A stretch of DNA of 64,000 nucleotides from NCBI GenBank assembly GCA_001606155.1, contig LODT01000025.1, forward strand, positions 372,001-436,000. The letters run 5' to 3'. This DNA is from Tieghemostelium lacteum (Eukaryota > Evosea > Eumycetozoa > Dictyosteliales > Raperosteliaceae). The notes under the pieces were generated by a model. It saw only the letters and a program-made list of their open reading frames with translations, searched no databases and was not told the DNA's origin. Numbering within the stretch: position 1 is the first letter of the stretch; each line of letters begins with the position of its first letter. The position numbers and the translations under genes were made by a program. Below, piece after piece: positions 9,001-19,052 of the stretch.

Positions 9001-11521
9001 GTAAAGATTTTGGAACACCAGTAAATGACCATCCACCATTTTGAGTAGTAGTCAAATTTACATAATATTGTCCATTTGGTAACTTGACGTAAATATGAAC
9101 ACCTCCAACTCCCTCTTCACCTTGTTTATATTTTCCATCAAAATCTTTATCCAAATACACACCACCAGAAGTAGTCAAAGATTCATTCAAGGTGTAAACA
9201 TATACAATAATATTGTTTGTACCACCTGCAACTATCACTGAAGTTGGTGCACCTACAGTAATATATCCAGATGGATAGGTATATTCTAATCTAAGATTTA
9301 CAGAACTTGGAATACCTTCAACCGACCATTTTCCTTCTTTGTTAGTATGTAAATTCTTTATCATCTCATTACTTGGTAAATGAACTCTAACATTTACACC
9401 TTCTACACCCTTATCATTTAGATTTGGTTTACCATCAACATCAAGTAATACATAACCACCTGTTACTGAATCTTTGTCATATGGATACACCATAAATGGT
9501 GGAATTTCTTTACCACCTTTAGTAGTGAAACTATTTGGTACATAGGGAGCAATAGATTTACCGTCTGGATAGACAAAATCAACTCTAATTGGTATACTAC
9601 TTGGAACACCTATAATTGACCATTTACCATTTTCATCAGTTACAGCAGATCCATATTCTTGACCATTTGGTAAATAGATATGAGCAACAATTCCAGAAAT
9701 ACCTGTATCAGTTGGTGTAGGAGTACCACTATTATCACCATCATATAGAAAACTACCTGAGGTTGTAGAGCTGTGATCATCTTTATAAACTAAAATTGTA
9801 GGATAATCTTCTCCACCTTGAACATCAATGGATTTGGGTAGATATACACCTTTTGGTAGAGTGTCCAATAAATCCTTTGGATAGGTAAAATCAACATGAG
9901 CCATAATGGTGCTTGGAATATCTGGGAATAACCATTTACCATCTTCACCAGTGACAATTGGACCTTTCTTTTGACCATTTGGTAGAGTTATAGTTACTAG
10001 AACTCCAGGGATACCTTTGTCAGCTGGTGATGGTAGACCATCTTTATCAACATCATATAGGTACCCTCCAGTAGTATCTGAATTTGGGTCTGCCAAATAG
10101 ACTAAAATTGTGGGAATATTACTTCCACCTTTAGTGTCAATGGATTTTGGTAGATCAGGTGTATTCATAACCTCCTTGGGATAAGATAATTCAATACGAA
10201 TATTCTGATTGGAAGGTCTGATACCTGCAATAGACCATTTACCATCTTGTCCAGAATAAGTAGAATCAAATAAATTTCCATTGGATAGATAGAGACTAGC
10301 TTTTACACCTGGTACACCATGGTCACCTGGAGATACTTTACCATTAGAATCTGTATCATACACAATCTGACCAGTGTTAATGGATAGAGGATCAAATTGA
10401 AATAGTGGAATTGGTGGACTTTCAGTACCACCAACAACAGTCATGTTATTTGGTACAGCTCCAGAAATAATACTAGAAGGATAGTTGAAAACTAGATGTA
10501 ATGTAAATGGAGATTTTATACCAAGTATACTCCATTTACCGTCACTTCCTGTGGTTACATTTCCATATAAGTCACCATTTGACAGATATGCAAGAACATT
10601 GACTCCAGGTGTCCATGGTTCTCCTGGATTATATTTTCCATTACCATCACGATCATAAAAGAAGCTACCAGAGTTCCATGAATTATTATCTACCATTGGG
10701 AAAGAATATAATACTTTGACAGCACCATGATCCATTTTGGCAGTAATGTACTCTGGTGTCAAGTGTGGTGAATCTAAAATTCCAGGATGAACTACTTCAT
10801 TGTCAGATAATACAATGTAATAGCTACCACGTTGTGGAACATTGTTAAATATGAAACCTCCAGCTGGAAGAGTTGGTACGGTTTTATTATAGACATCATA
10901 AGCAGTTAGCTTGGTCAATGCATTCATTAGAATAACTGTACCTTTAGATAGAGTATCTGGAATACCATCACCATTGGTATCATGATAAACTGAACCTGTG
11001 ATATTAACAGCTGGAACAATTACCTTTGGAGTGAAATCAGCAGTGAACTGTAATGTCAAAACTGAACTATTAGCAGTTTCTTTATTAGTCACAATCAAAG
11101 GAATACTGAATGCATAGGTATCTTGAATCAACTTTGTAGCTACCAAAGGAGTGCTTCCAGGTTCCACATCAACAATACAATTCTTCTTTGGAAGACATTT
11201 TAATGACTTTACATGTTCTTCAAAACTATACCCTGCAGGATTATAAAACTTAAAGGTATATAAAGCCCTTTCTCTTAGACCATCATAGATGAATTCACCA
11301 TTATCTGGGGTAACCCTTGGATGAAATGTGTTCCCAAGATGATCAGTTGTATTAGAAACTTCAATAATTACACCAGGAAAACCAGGTTCACCATCATCAT
11401 ACAATGCATTGTTATTTAAATCTAAAAATGTCCTACCCTTCAATGCAATCACAAGGTTAGTTGAATCTACATTTTGAATAACAACTATTGAAATGATGAA
11501 CAGTAATATTAATAATTTCAT
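6002..11521 (-). CDS. colossin-like SdrD_B repeat protein, secreted
   Basis: This is an intronless 1839-residue protein with a signal peptide (residues 1-20) and no C-terminal membrane segment. About twelve SdrD_B-type modules of roughly 110 residues fill residues 25-1340. Most have a DxDxNG-like calcium loop near the start, then LPNGQ, then DGKWS and a GxP turn. A non-repeat region of about 400 residues follows (from near 1350, starting AFLTTCFVRGRN). It resembles the beta-propeller-like block that accompanies SdrD modules in some bacterial surface proteins. One last module (VGRVWLDNNSNGIQDPNERG) lies near the C terminus. SdrD_B domains are staphylococcal-type stalk modules, and in dictyostelids they build the colossins, probably extracellular matrix or adhesion proteins. 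The family arguably entered by ancient transfer from bacteria; that is inference. The calcium role is family knowledge. Confidence 0.9.
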   Translation of the reverse strand: MKLLILLFIISIVVIQNVDSTNLVIALKGRTFLDLNNNALYDDGEPGFPGVIIEVSNTTDHLGNTFHPRVTPDNGEFIYDGLRERALYTFKFYNPAGYSFEEHVKSLKCLPKKNCIVDVEPGSTPLVATKLIQDTYAFSIPLIVTNKETANSSVLTLQFTADFTPKVIVPAVNITGSVYHDTNGDGIPDTLSKGTVILMNALTKLTAYDVYNKTVPTLPAGGFIFNNVPQRGSYYIVLSDNEVVHPGILDSPHLTPEYITAKMDHGAVKVLYSFPMVDNNSWNSGSFFYDRDGNGKYNPGEPWTPGVNVLAYLSNGDLYGNVTTGSDGKWSILGIKSPFTLHLVFNYPSSIISGAVPNNMTVVGGTESPPIPLFQFDPLSINTGQIVYDTDSNGKVSPGDHGVPGVKASLYLSNGNLFDSTYSGQDGKWSIAGIRPSNQNIRIELSYPKEVMNTPDLPKSIDTKGGSNIPTILVYLADPNSDTTGGYLYDVDKDGLPSPADKGIPGVLVTITLPNGQKKGPIVTGEDGKWLFPDIPSTIMAHVDFTYPKDLLDTLPKGVYLPKSIDVQGGEDYPTILVYKDDHSSTTSGSFLYDGDNSGTPTPTDTGISGIVAHIYLPNGQEYGSAVTDENGKWSIIGVPSSIPIRVDFVYPDGKSIAPYVPNSFTTKGGKEIPPFMVYPYDKDSVTGGYVLLDVDGKPNLNDKGVEGVNVRVHLPSNEMIKNLHTNKEGKWSVEGIPSSVNLRLEYTYPSGYITVGAPTSVIVAGGTNNIIVYVYTLNESLTTSGGVYLDKDFDGKYKQGEEGVGGVHIYVKLPNGQYYVNLTTTQNGGWSFTGVPKSLPLSIDYEYPDTVIGLVDSNVQLGGSSLLIPVYSRDSSSITQGVIFEDKDFNNIFSAGDRGVPIVNIKIYLPNGQVFANLFTGPNGKYSVSGLPKNMPIHIEYKYPADYITTGAPTSKDVFGGDIESIPLYEYDPDSITQGSIFIDRDVNGLPSPGEPGVKDVQVLMYLPNGQLFSNLTTDPSGNWSVPGIPNTVSVKVQIKYPDTIISNGAPTMVNVLGGSTIPPTPVYPYDPSSNTHGSVYIDKNYNNILDSNDPGVPGASVILFLPNGQLYANKVTGQDGKWTVPGLPSWLPVRAEFNYPKGLIATGAPVSSITHGGADIQSQLYLYDQNSLTSGMIYFDKNYDDEQQLPDENPISEIPVHFTLPNGHVYANVKTGQDGKYSVPGLPSDMPIRIDHILPKGTVSTGQATSAFVKGNADLKPIGLFPQDKTNNAKGQDIPSAFLTTCFVRGRNNGKNADHTAIVKVSPDAIGRAYEGDGMKYVTQLATHAQVGAVFGVDYYAYRREIYAAAYLKTNSDYGPGGNCAIYKIDEETKNTSVFLNLADFFGKNYCGNVVHPFDFSEERTVANEVGKNSFGQLTIDGHKLYVTNLKNNELIEIKLNEVPTPSNIRRYPVPSQCQFEGNWRIHSINMYQDTANVGGVCNGEFNATDLSMHVLRLDSKSGLFTPIFHSPLNYTKGCRILDVFSVCQPAKWSPWSTKVQSQAMLSSIAFDDNHHLTLSLKDRLGDMGNEVSAPDLLMACLDKNGVYQLESDGKCGGLTGADLQATSLKGDRIGVGPHGGYFYENEASKVHDYTSTFGAVRGGPGIIVGTGFDYSQLYEGAIRWYNTTNGKVIKGFGLYVTTRGTLFAHTFGKQNGLGDISSTYQPYVSQYRVGRVWLDNNSNGIQDPNERGLSNISVLILPKENMNLVMGILKTDENGYFTYKFEANRSYYCVSYVDNIVENIGSFNLSPSLKSLNPDLNSDAFVLNNKIIGSIIQVQPAGGYYFDQCHFGIVKV

Positions 11522-12085
11522 TTCTTTTCCAAAATGGTAAAAAAAAATGATTAATATTTTTTTCTATTTATATATCTATAGATTAATTTAGAATATCTAC
11601 TTAGATCTATAAATAAAAAAATTAGTATAAATTAAAATATAAAATATTAAAATATTTATTTAAAACGTACAATAATAGTAAGTAGAAAGCAAATGTTCTT
11701 CTTCCCCCTCTCACCTTGTTATAGATTTATAAATAGAATCAAACTATTATTGACAATGTACAATTTATATTTTCATGGTGAATATCTACTTACAATGATA
11801 ATTCATTGAGTAGTATATTAAATGCTCTTTATTATTACAAAAACATTGTACACATTAACACTCACACTATTTACTCTATTTTTTTTTGTTTTAAATTAAA
11901 CACAGTCACAACTTATACATGGGTGTTGGTGGTTTTGTTATGTTTTAAAATCTATTTTTTATACATTTTGTGAAATCATTGACAATGAAACTATAAAATG
12001 AATATTTTTACTATTGTCACTACTTACCAACAGCCCAATAATATAGAGATAATATATAATATATAATGTATATTTTGTTTTTTAT
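11522..12085. other. intergenic, colossin promoter and LRR gene 3' end
   Basis: Both flanking genes are on the minus strand, so this gap must hold the colossin-like gene promoter and the 3' end of the LRR gene. It is AT-rich with two pyrimidine-rich patches (about 11697-11715). I see no reading frame with protein-like composition and no RNA gene. Confidence 0.5.
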
Positions 12086-14446
12086 TTAATAAGAATTTGA
12101 AAATCTTAAAGAATTTTCAATTAGTAATTGTAAATTTTCATCGCACAAGTAGTTGTTGGATATTAGTATTTTCTTTAGACATTGGTTTTGTTCGATTGCA
12201 TCTGTTATTATTTTAACACCAAGATCTTTAAGACGATTAGATGACAGACCTAGATTCTGAAGAGTATTATTTCTCTTTATAGAATCAGCAATGGTTTTTG
12301 AACAATTTTCATTAATCAAATTGGAGTCTAGAAGAAGTGTTGATAAATTGGAATTCTGTTTCAGTGAATCAAAAATGGCTAGACATCCTTGTTCACCAAT
12401 GTGATTGGAACACATTGACAGATATTCAATAGAGGGATTATAGGAAATTAATTGTGCAATATATACAGATCCTCTATCACCAATTCTATTACGATCCAAT
12501 TTTAATTCCTTTAAATTTGAAAGTGTTGATTCACCACTCTTGTATTGTTCTAAATTTGGTGAACTTATAGTCAATAGATTAGATTTCTTATTTCTAAGGT
12601 AAAGTGAATTTAAACTTGTGTGTGTTAATGATTCTGGTTGATTATTAAATAAATTATTATCATTTTTAACTTGTGTTGTTGTTGTTGTACTATTACTATT
12701 ATTATTATCTAATTTTGGTAGAGGAATAGTATTATAATTGGAAGTTGGATTATGAAATGTATTTGAAGTATTATAAAATTTATCTTGAAGTTGAGTTGAG
12801 GTATTAGATTGCGAAGTAAATGTTGATGCTGGATTATTAGTTGATGATGATTTTAAAGAGATGGAAAGACTTTTACAAGTTTCAACTCCCATAGAATTTG
12901 CAGAGAGATTGAGTTTGAGAAGTGATGAATTCTTACCTATTGATTCACCAATGAGTTTTCCTCCTTCATCACCAATGAGATTGTAACTAAGATCTAGTTC
13001 TAAAAGTGTATTGTTGAGTCCTAGTGAGATGGAGAATGATCTGGCACCTTTTAGACCCATTTGATTGTAACTTAGGTCCAAGTATCGCAAAGTTTTATTG
13101 TGAATCAAAGATTCACCTAGATATTTACAAGAATGTTCGTTAAATTGGTTCTTTTTCAGACATAGGCTTGTCAAAGAGATGTTATTACACAGTGCCTTGG
13201 CAATTGCCAATCCAGATTCATTACCCAATTGATTAGATGACAAATCTAGAATTTGTAATGTCTTATTAGTCGATAGAGATTCACCAATTGATTGAGCTCC
13301 TTCGTCGTCGATTAGAGTTCTGTCCAAATACAATTGTAACAATGTGTTATTCTTTAATAGTGATTTACCAATTTCTTCACCAGCTTGATTATCAATATCG
13401 TTACTGCCTATAATCAATGTCTTTAGAGATCTATTGACTTCCAAAGACTCAGCCAGTGATATACCACCAACTGAGTGAATTTGGTTAGCTGATAAATCCA
13501 GTTTCTCTAATTTACATTGTGAACTTTTTAGACATTTTGAAAACTCTACAACACCATGATCAGAAATCTGATTGGTACTTATATTAAGTGACTGTAAATT
13601 GGTATCATCCAATAGATATTGTGATAGAAGTTTTAATGTTTGATCCGTCAATTGATTATAACTGAGATTTAATTCTTTTAATGTTGATTTTATATTATTA
13701 TTATTATTATTACTATTGTTATTGTTGGTAGTAATTTCGAACAGTGATAGAATAAGTGGTTTGGCATGACTATCATCCAAATGACAATGCATTAGATTTA
13801 GTGAAGTGATATTACTATTTAAATATATATTCTGTAACTGACAATTATTTGCGCTCAAACAACAATCAGAAAGACTATTAAAACCCAAATCCAATTCTAG
13901 CAATGTTGAACCAAAACATTGCAATATCAATGCCAAACAACTTCCAGTCAGTTGTTTGCAAAATCTCAATTTCAACGATCGGAGATTTTTTAATTCTGGC
14001 AGAACCTTTATTAACTTTTCTATACTGAAATGTTTACATTTTGATAAATCCAATACTGCAATATCCATCTTGAATTCATTTACCAATATTTCTAAATTCT
14101 CATCGGTAATAATAGAATGAAATGGTATTAAATTGAAATTTATTAATTCTAAATATATATATATATAAGGAAAATAGGAAATATTAGATTAGATCATTTA
14201 TATTCTTCTTCAGGAATCCTCTATCCTATACAAATACATACTTGTCTTGTTTACTATTATGGATCTTTGTAAAAGTCTAGTTGTTTCATTGATTTTTGAT
14301 TTATCATAGTTTTTAAGTGATGATATCTTTGTTTTCTTTTCATTACTCTTTAAAAGTTCTTTGGTGAAGGTAACAAGTTGAGCTATATTATAATTATTAC
14401 TATTATTATTATGAGTGTAGTTGTCCTGTTCTATTACTTCTGTCAT
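12086..14446 (-). CDS. leucine-rich-repeat protein, ribonuclease-inhibitor type
   Basis: Two exons, 14242-14446 and 12086-14148 (intron 14149-14241), give 755 residues. The start at 14446 is preferred because the splice (ACAA/GTATGT with TTTAG/AATT) keeps frame, and the upstream exon begins MTEVIEQDN. From about residue 110 the protein is a run of about 28-residue repeats of the form LxxLDLSxNxxxxxGxxxLxxxL, the RNI-like subfamily. The run is broken near residue 500 by an Asn/Ser/Thr-rich loop and then resumes to the C terminus. Such solenoids bind proteins, as in RanGAP, NOD receptors and CARMIL. No catalytic or membrane segment is visible, and I cannot assign a specific partner. Confidence 0.85.
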
Positions 14447-15126
14447 TTTTATTCAAATAGGGGGGTAATTAATTTTTTTATTCAAAAATTGTTATTTATA
14501 TATATATGTATATATAAATTTGGGGTGGGTGAGTGTGTAGCTGTTTTCGTGTGAGATTGTGTTTTATATATAAAATTTAAAAATACTGAGTTGTTTATAT
14601 TATTATATTTATATTATTATAATTATTATTATTTTTACTATAATGATGTGTATATATAGGTGTTATAGAAATTAGGGTCTATTAAGGAATTAAAAAAAGA
14701 ATGTCTTGTTTTCACACTATGTGGTGAAAATTTTTTTTTAATGGTGGAAAAGGGGGCGAGTGATCAAAAAAAATCTTTGTTGTTATGGTTGGTGCAATAA
14801 ATAGGTTTTTAGTTTTTTGTAAATCCCGAAATGTGATTTGGTAGTTATTAATATTATTATTATTATTTTATCTATTTAATGTAATTGAAATATTTGTTGA
14901 AATTTATAAATTATCTAAAAGCATTGTATAATTCATCATTTGATTAGTTTACAAAACCTATAAATAATATATCTTAAGAAATCGTTGAAAAATGATGATC
15001 AGGAAATAAACAAAAAAATTTTTTAAAAAATAAAAAAATTTAAATCATTAACTTAACTTAAATTTTCAGACTTTTTGCCTGTGATCAAAGAAAATTTTAC
15101 CACTACAAAAACATAAATACACCAAA
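14447..15126. other. divergent promoter region
   Basis: The LRR gene (minus) and gatA (plus) diverge from this 680-base gap. It contains T-, A- and G-rich tracts, including a G-rich patch at 14520-14536, and TATA-like runs at 14500-14515. I see no gene here. Confidence 0.5.
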
Positions 15127-16904
15127 ATGACCAATACTTTAACACATACCCCCAAAATTTTCATAAACTATACCAGGTAATTTATGATATTACTTGTTTG
15201 TTTAATGGAATAATTATAAAACCCGATTTGAAATAAAATAAATAATAATTAGTTATCAATGACGAAAAACAAATGAAATAAAAATCTGATTCTTTCAAGG
15301 TTTGTTTCCTCAGAGGAACTTTTTTGTTTTTTTTTAAAATATTCTCAAGATCTGCTTCGGAGATGTTTCTTCAAAATATCAAACAGATCCAAAAGTCACT
15401 GAAAGGAGGTAACTTGAAGGTTAGGGATCTAGTTGATCAGTGTCTGAGAGCAATCGATTCTACCAAACATGGTAAACAAAACTATTTAAATACATTTGTT
15501 ACATTAGAGAATAGAGATAACCTCGATAGACTAGTATCAGAGTCTCAGAAACGGTTAGACTCAGGCAACGGTAGAAAACTTGAGGGTATACCTATAGCAA
15601 TAAAAGATAATTTCTCAAGCAACAGTTTGAAAACTACCTGTGCCTCTAAGATTCTTTGTAATTATATACCAACTTTTGATTCGACTGTGGTGAGATTACT
15701 GAAATCTGAAGGTGCAATTATACTGGGTAAAACGAATATGGATGAGTTTTCAATGGGTAGTAGTAGTAGTAGTGGATGTTGGGGTTCTGTTGTTAATCCT
15801 TGGTCTGAGGATATAGAAGATGCATTATCTGCTGGAGGTTCTTCAGGAGGTTCTGCAGCTGCTGTCTCATCAAGACAATGCATTGCAGCTATTGGATCTG
15901 ATACTGGTGGTTCAATTCGACAACCTGCATCATATTGTGGTGTTGTAGGTTTCAAACCATCCTATGGACTCATAAGTAGATATGGGTTGGTTTCATATGC
16001 AAGTTCTTTAGATACACCTGGTATATTAGCAAATTCTGTAGATGATGTAGTTCAGTTATTTGATGTTCTAATGCATAGAGATGAACATAAAGACTCAACT
16101 TCAATTAGCTTTGGTACCAATACAGATACCGAGACTACATCATTTATAGATAGATACAGGTTATTAAGTGGGATGGAGATTAAAGATTTGAAATTTGGTG
16201 TACCAATGGACTATTTAGTGAAAGAGATGGATAAGGATATAATTGATTTATGGAAAGAGGTAGTAGAGGAGATTGAGAATGCAGGTGGTAAGGTAGTACC
16301 AGTATCACTACCACATACTAAACATGCACTTTCAAGTTACTATATACTGGCAACTTCAGAAGCCAGTTCAAATCTATCGAGATATGATGGGATAAGGTAT
16401 GGCGACAGACTTTCAAATGAAGATTCACAAGCAAAGAATCTTAAAGAACTGTATACAGAGACTAGAACCAGAGGTTTTGGTGAAGAGGTTAAAAAGAGAA
16501 TACTCTTAGGAACTATGGCACTATCAAAAGGATCTTTTGATAATTTCTACACAAAAGCTCAGAAAATTCGTAGATTGGTATCTGAGGATTTTGTGAAGGC
16601 TTTTGAGAGTGTTGATGTCTTGGTGACTCCTACAGCACCTTCTACTGCATTTTCACTATCGCAAAAGACAGATCCAATACACATGTACATAAATGATATT
16701 ATGACTATACCTTCCAATTTAGCTGGTGTACCTTCTATATCTCTACCTTTGAAACTTTCAAAATCCACTCAATTACCTATATCCATCCAACTAATTTCCA
16801 AGAGACTTCAAGATGATAAACTATTACATGCTTCCAATTTACTTTTGAATTTGCCAAAATACAAAAACTATGCTCAAGAGATGATACCAACTTTAATAAA
16901 ATAA
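15127..16904 (+). CDS. gatA: glutamyl-tRNA(Gln) amidotransferase subunit A, mitochondrial
   Basis: I propose two exons, 15127-15176 and 15350-16904 (intron 15177-15349), giving 534 residues. The first exon (MTNTLTHTPKIFINYTR) is Arg/Lys-containing and free of acidic residues, as expected for a mitochondrial presequence. Without it the first ATG is at 15363. The body is an amidase-signature enzyme. The Lys of AIKDN, the glycine/serine run SAGGSSGGSAAAV and the nucleophile region GSDTGGSIRQPA form the Ser-Ser-Lys triad. GatA releases ammonia from glutamine for the GatCAB complex, which converts Glu-tRNA(Gln) to Gln-tRNA(Gln) in mitochondria (QRSL1 in animals). The function is well supported; the 5' exon is less sure. 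Confidence 0.88.
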
Positions 16905-16976
16905 TATAATATAAAAGTGGAGAGGTGATTATTTATATAAATATCTATTAAAATTATTATAAAAGTTTATTTTTGA

Positions 16977-18608
16977 TTATAGTTTTGAAGAACCAGCTAA
17001 TTGTTCCCTTTGGATTATACAATGATAGGCCATTGGAGTGAGGAAATCTATGAATTGAGGTGAAACAATAAGATCATGGAAAATGGAGATTGATTGATCA
17101 AGGGTTTTGGATTTACTGGTAGTTTTTAGTTTTTCAACTTCTTGGTTGAGTACTTTTTTAAAGAAACTTAAATCAATAAGTTCACCATTTGATAATTTAG
17201 CCTTATGTCTAATCCATTGCCAGAGTTGTGATCTTGAGATTTCAGCAGTTGCTGCATCTTCCATGAGATTATGAATAGGTACACACCCTAACCCATTTAA
17301 CCAACTATCTAGATATTCAATACCAACGACAATATTTGATCTCATACCCTCTTCTGTTATATCACCAGCTTGTAACTCAGGTACTGTTAATAACTGTTTC
17401 TCAATAGCCACTAAATTTGGAGTTGGTGGAATTAAATGAATCTGATTTGCAGTTTTCATATGTTGATTAAATTCACCCATGGCAACTGGAATCAATGCTG
17501 GATGTGCAACCCAAGTACCATCATGACCAGCTTTAACTTCTCTCAGTTTATCTAATCTAACTTTTTCAAATGCAGCATCATTTGCCTGTTTATTACCTTT
17601 GATTGGGATCTGAGCTGCCATACCACCCATTGCATGTACACCTCTTCTATGACAAGTGTAAATCAGTAGCTTAACATAAGACTCCATAAAAGGTGAGGTC
17701 ATAGTGACCTTTGCCCTATCAGGTAACACAAACTTTGGAAATTGTTGGAACTTTTTGATCATTGAAAATATGTAATCCCAACGACCACAATTCAAACCTG
17801 CAGAGTGGTCACGAAGTTCAAAGAGTATTTCATCCATTTCAAAACTTGCTAGAATAGTTTCAATGAGAACAGTTGCTTTTATAGTTCCATGAGGCATTTT
17901 GAAATACTGTTGAGAAAATACAAAAACATCATTCCATAAACGAGCCTCTAAATGAGATTCCATCTTTGGTAGATAGAAATAGGGAGCTGAGTTACGTTCT
18001 TTGAGGATTCTGTGGTTGTGGAAGAGGTAGACACCAAAATCAAAGAGAGAAGCTGACATTGCACGACCGTCTACATAGATGTGCTCTTCAAAGAGATGCC
18101 ATCCTCTAGGTCTGACAAATAATACTGCAGGTTCTGATTGCAGTTTATATACCTTACCTGTAGTGTCACCTGGTACTTGGTAGCTAATAGTTCTCTTATT
18201 AGCATCGATCATATTGATTTGTCCTTGAATACTGTTTTGCCAGTTTGGACAATTTGCATCTTCAAAATCAGCCATAAAAACCTTGGCACCGGAATTCAAT
18301 GCATTGATAACCATCTTTCTGTCAGGTGGACCAGTAATCTCCACACGACGATCTTGTATTTCTGCAGGTACTGGTAAACATTTCCAATTACCTTGTCTAA
18401 CCTGTACAGTACTCTGAAGAAACTGTGGGAATTTACCACTGTTGATCTCCAATTGTCTCTCCTGTCTCTTTTGTAATAGGTTTCTATTAACCAATCCAAA
18501 TCTTCTCTCTAATTCCACTATATAACTTAAACATTCTACTGATAGAATGTAATTGACTGATTTATCAATTACACCTCTAATTTCAACACCACTTCTACTT
18601 TGTGACAT
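16977..18608 (-). CDS. malate synthase, peroxisomal (PTS1)
   Basis: This is an intronless protein of 543 residues starting at the ATG at 18608 (MSQSRSG). Upstream in-frame codons exist but no ATG. It is a malate synthase A type enzyme (acetyl-CoA + glyoxylate to malate) of the glyoxylate cycle. Family blocks are intact: FEDANCPNW, RPRGWHL with the catalytic Arg, ETILASFEMDEILFELRDHSAGLNCGRWDYIFS in the barrel, and AHPALIP. The last three residues are SKL, a canonical type 1 peroxisomal targeting signal, so the enzyme should lie in peroxisomes. The length matches plant and fungal peroxisomal forms. It converges with gatA: only about 70 bases separate the two stop codons. Confidence 0.95.
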   Translation of the reverse strand: MSQSRSGVEIRGVIDKSVNYILSVECLSYIVELERRFGLVNRNLLQKRQERQLEINSGKFPQFLQSTVQVRQGNWKCLPVPAEIQDRRVEITGPPDRKMVINALNSGAKVFMADFEDANCPNWQNSIQGQINMIDANKRTISYQVPGDTTGKVYKLQSEPAVLFVRPRGWHLFEEHIYVDGRAMSASLFDFGVYLFHNHRILKERNSAPYFYLPKMESHLEARLWNDVFVFSQQYFKMPHGTIKATVLIETILASFEMDEILFELRDHSAGLNCGRWDYIFSMIKKFQQFPKFVLPDRAKVTMTSPFMESYVKLLIYTCHRRGVHAMGGMAAQIPIKGNKQANDAAFEKVRLDKLREVKAGHDGTWVAHPALIPVAMGEFNQHMKTANQIHLIPPTPNLVAIEKQLLTVPELQAGDITEEGMRSNIVVGIEYLDSWLNGLGCVPIHNLMEDAATAEISRSQLWQWIRHKAKLSNGELIDLSFFKKVLNQEVEKLKTTSKSKTLDQSISIFHDLIVSPQFIDFLTPMAYHCIIQREQLAGSSKL

Positions 18609-19052
18609 GTCTCTATCCAAACGCTTTTTTTTTAATTTGATACAAAGTGAAAAAATATGAACAAACAAAAAAAAAAACTAAAAAACTATTATTTAATATC
18701 TTTAAATATCTGTCTATCTATCAATTAATTTAAAAAAAAATTATAACACATAAAAATTGAAAAAAATACTAAATCAGTCAAATTTCCACCACAAAAATCA
18801 ATTTATAGAATTTCATCTCATTAATTTTTTCCAACAAAAACCCACACATCTATTTGTGAAAATGGGGGTTGGATATTTAAATAAAACAATATTCAAAATA
18901 TTTTTTATTATTGTTATCACAATATATATTATTAAATAAAATCATTATGATGGTGTAATAATTAATTTCATTAAACAACTGGTTGATTATAAATTTTGTA
19001 TATTGGTATTAGTATAAATTATATATATATATATATATTAATGAATTTATAA
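18609..19052. other. intergenic, malate synthase promoter
   Basis: This gap holds the malate synthase promoter and the PSMD9 3' end, both genes being on the minus strand. It contains a TA repeat at 19020-19040 and a very short plus-strand reading frame at 18862-18939, listed separately. Confidence 0.45.
18862..18939 (+). CDS. possible 25-residue membrane micropeptide
   Basis: An ATG in the favourable context GAAAATG opens a 25-codon frame ending at TAA 18937-18939. The peptide starts MGVGYLNKT and its last 15 residues are a single hydrophobic helix (FKIFFIIVITIYIIK). It is short enough to occur by chance in AT-rich DNA, where Ile/Phe codons abound, so it is offered only as a candidate. Confidence 0.2.
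   Translation: MGVGYLNKTIFKIFFIIVITIYIIK

Noticed and set aside
15662-15955. 97-codon minus-strand frame inside gatA
   Set aside because: Shadow of the strongly conserved amidase coding strand.
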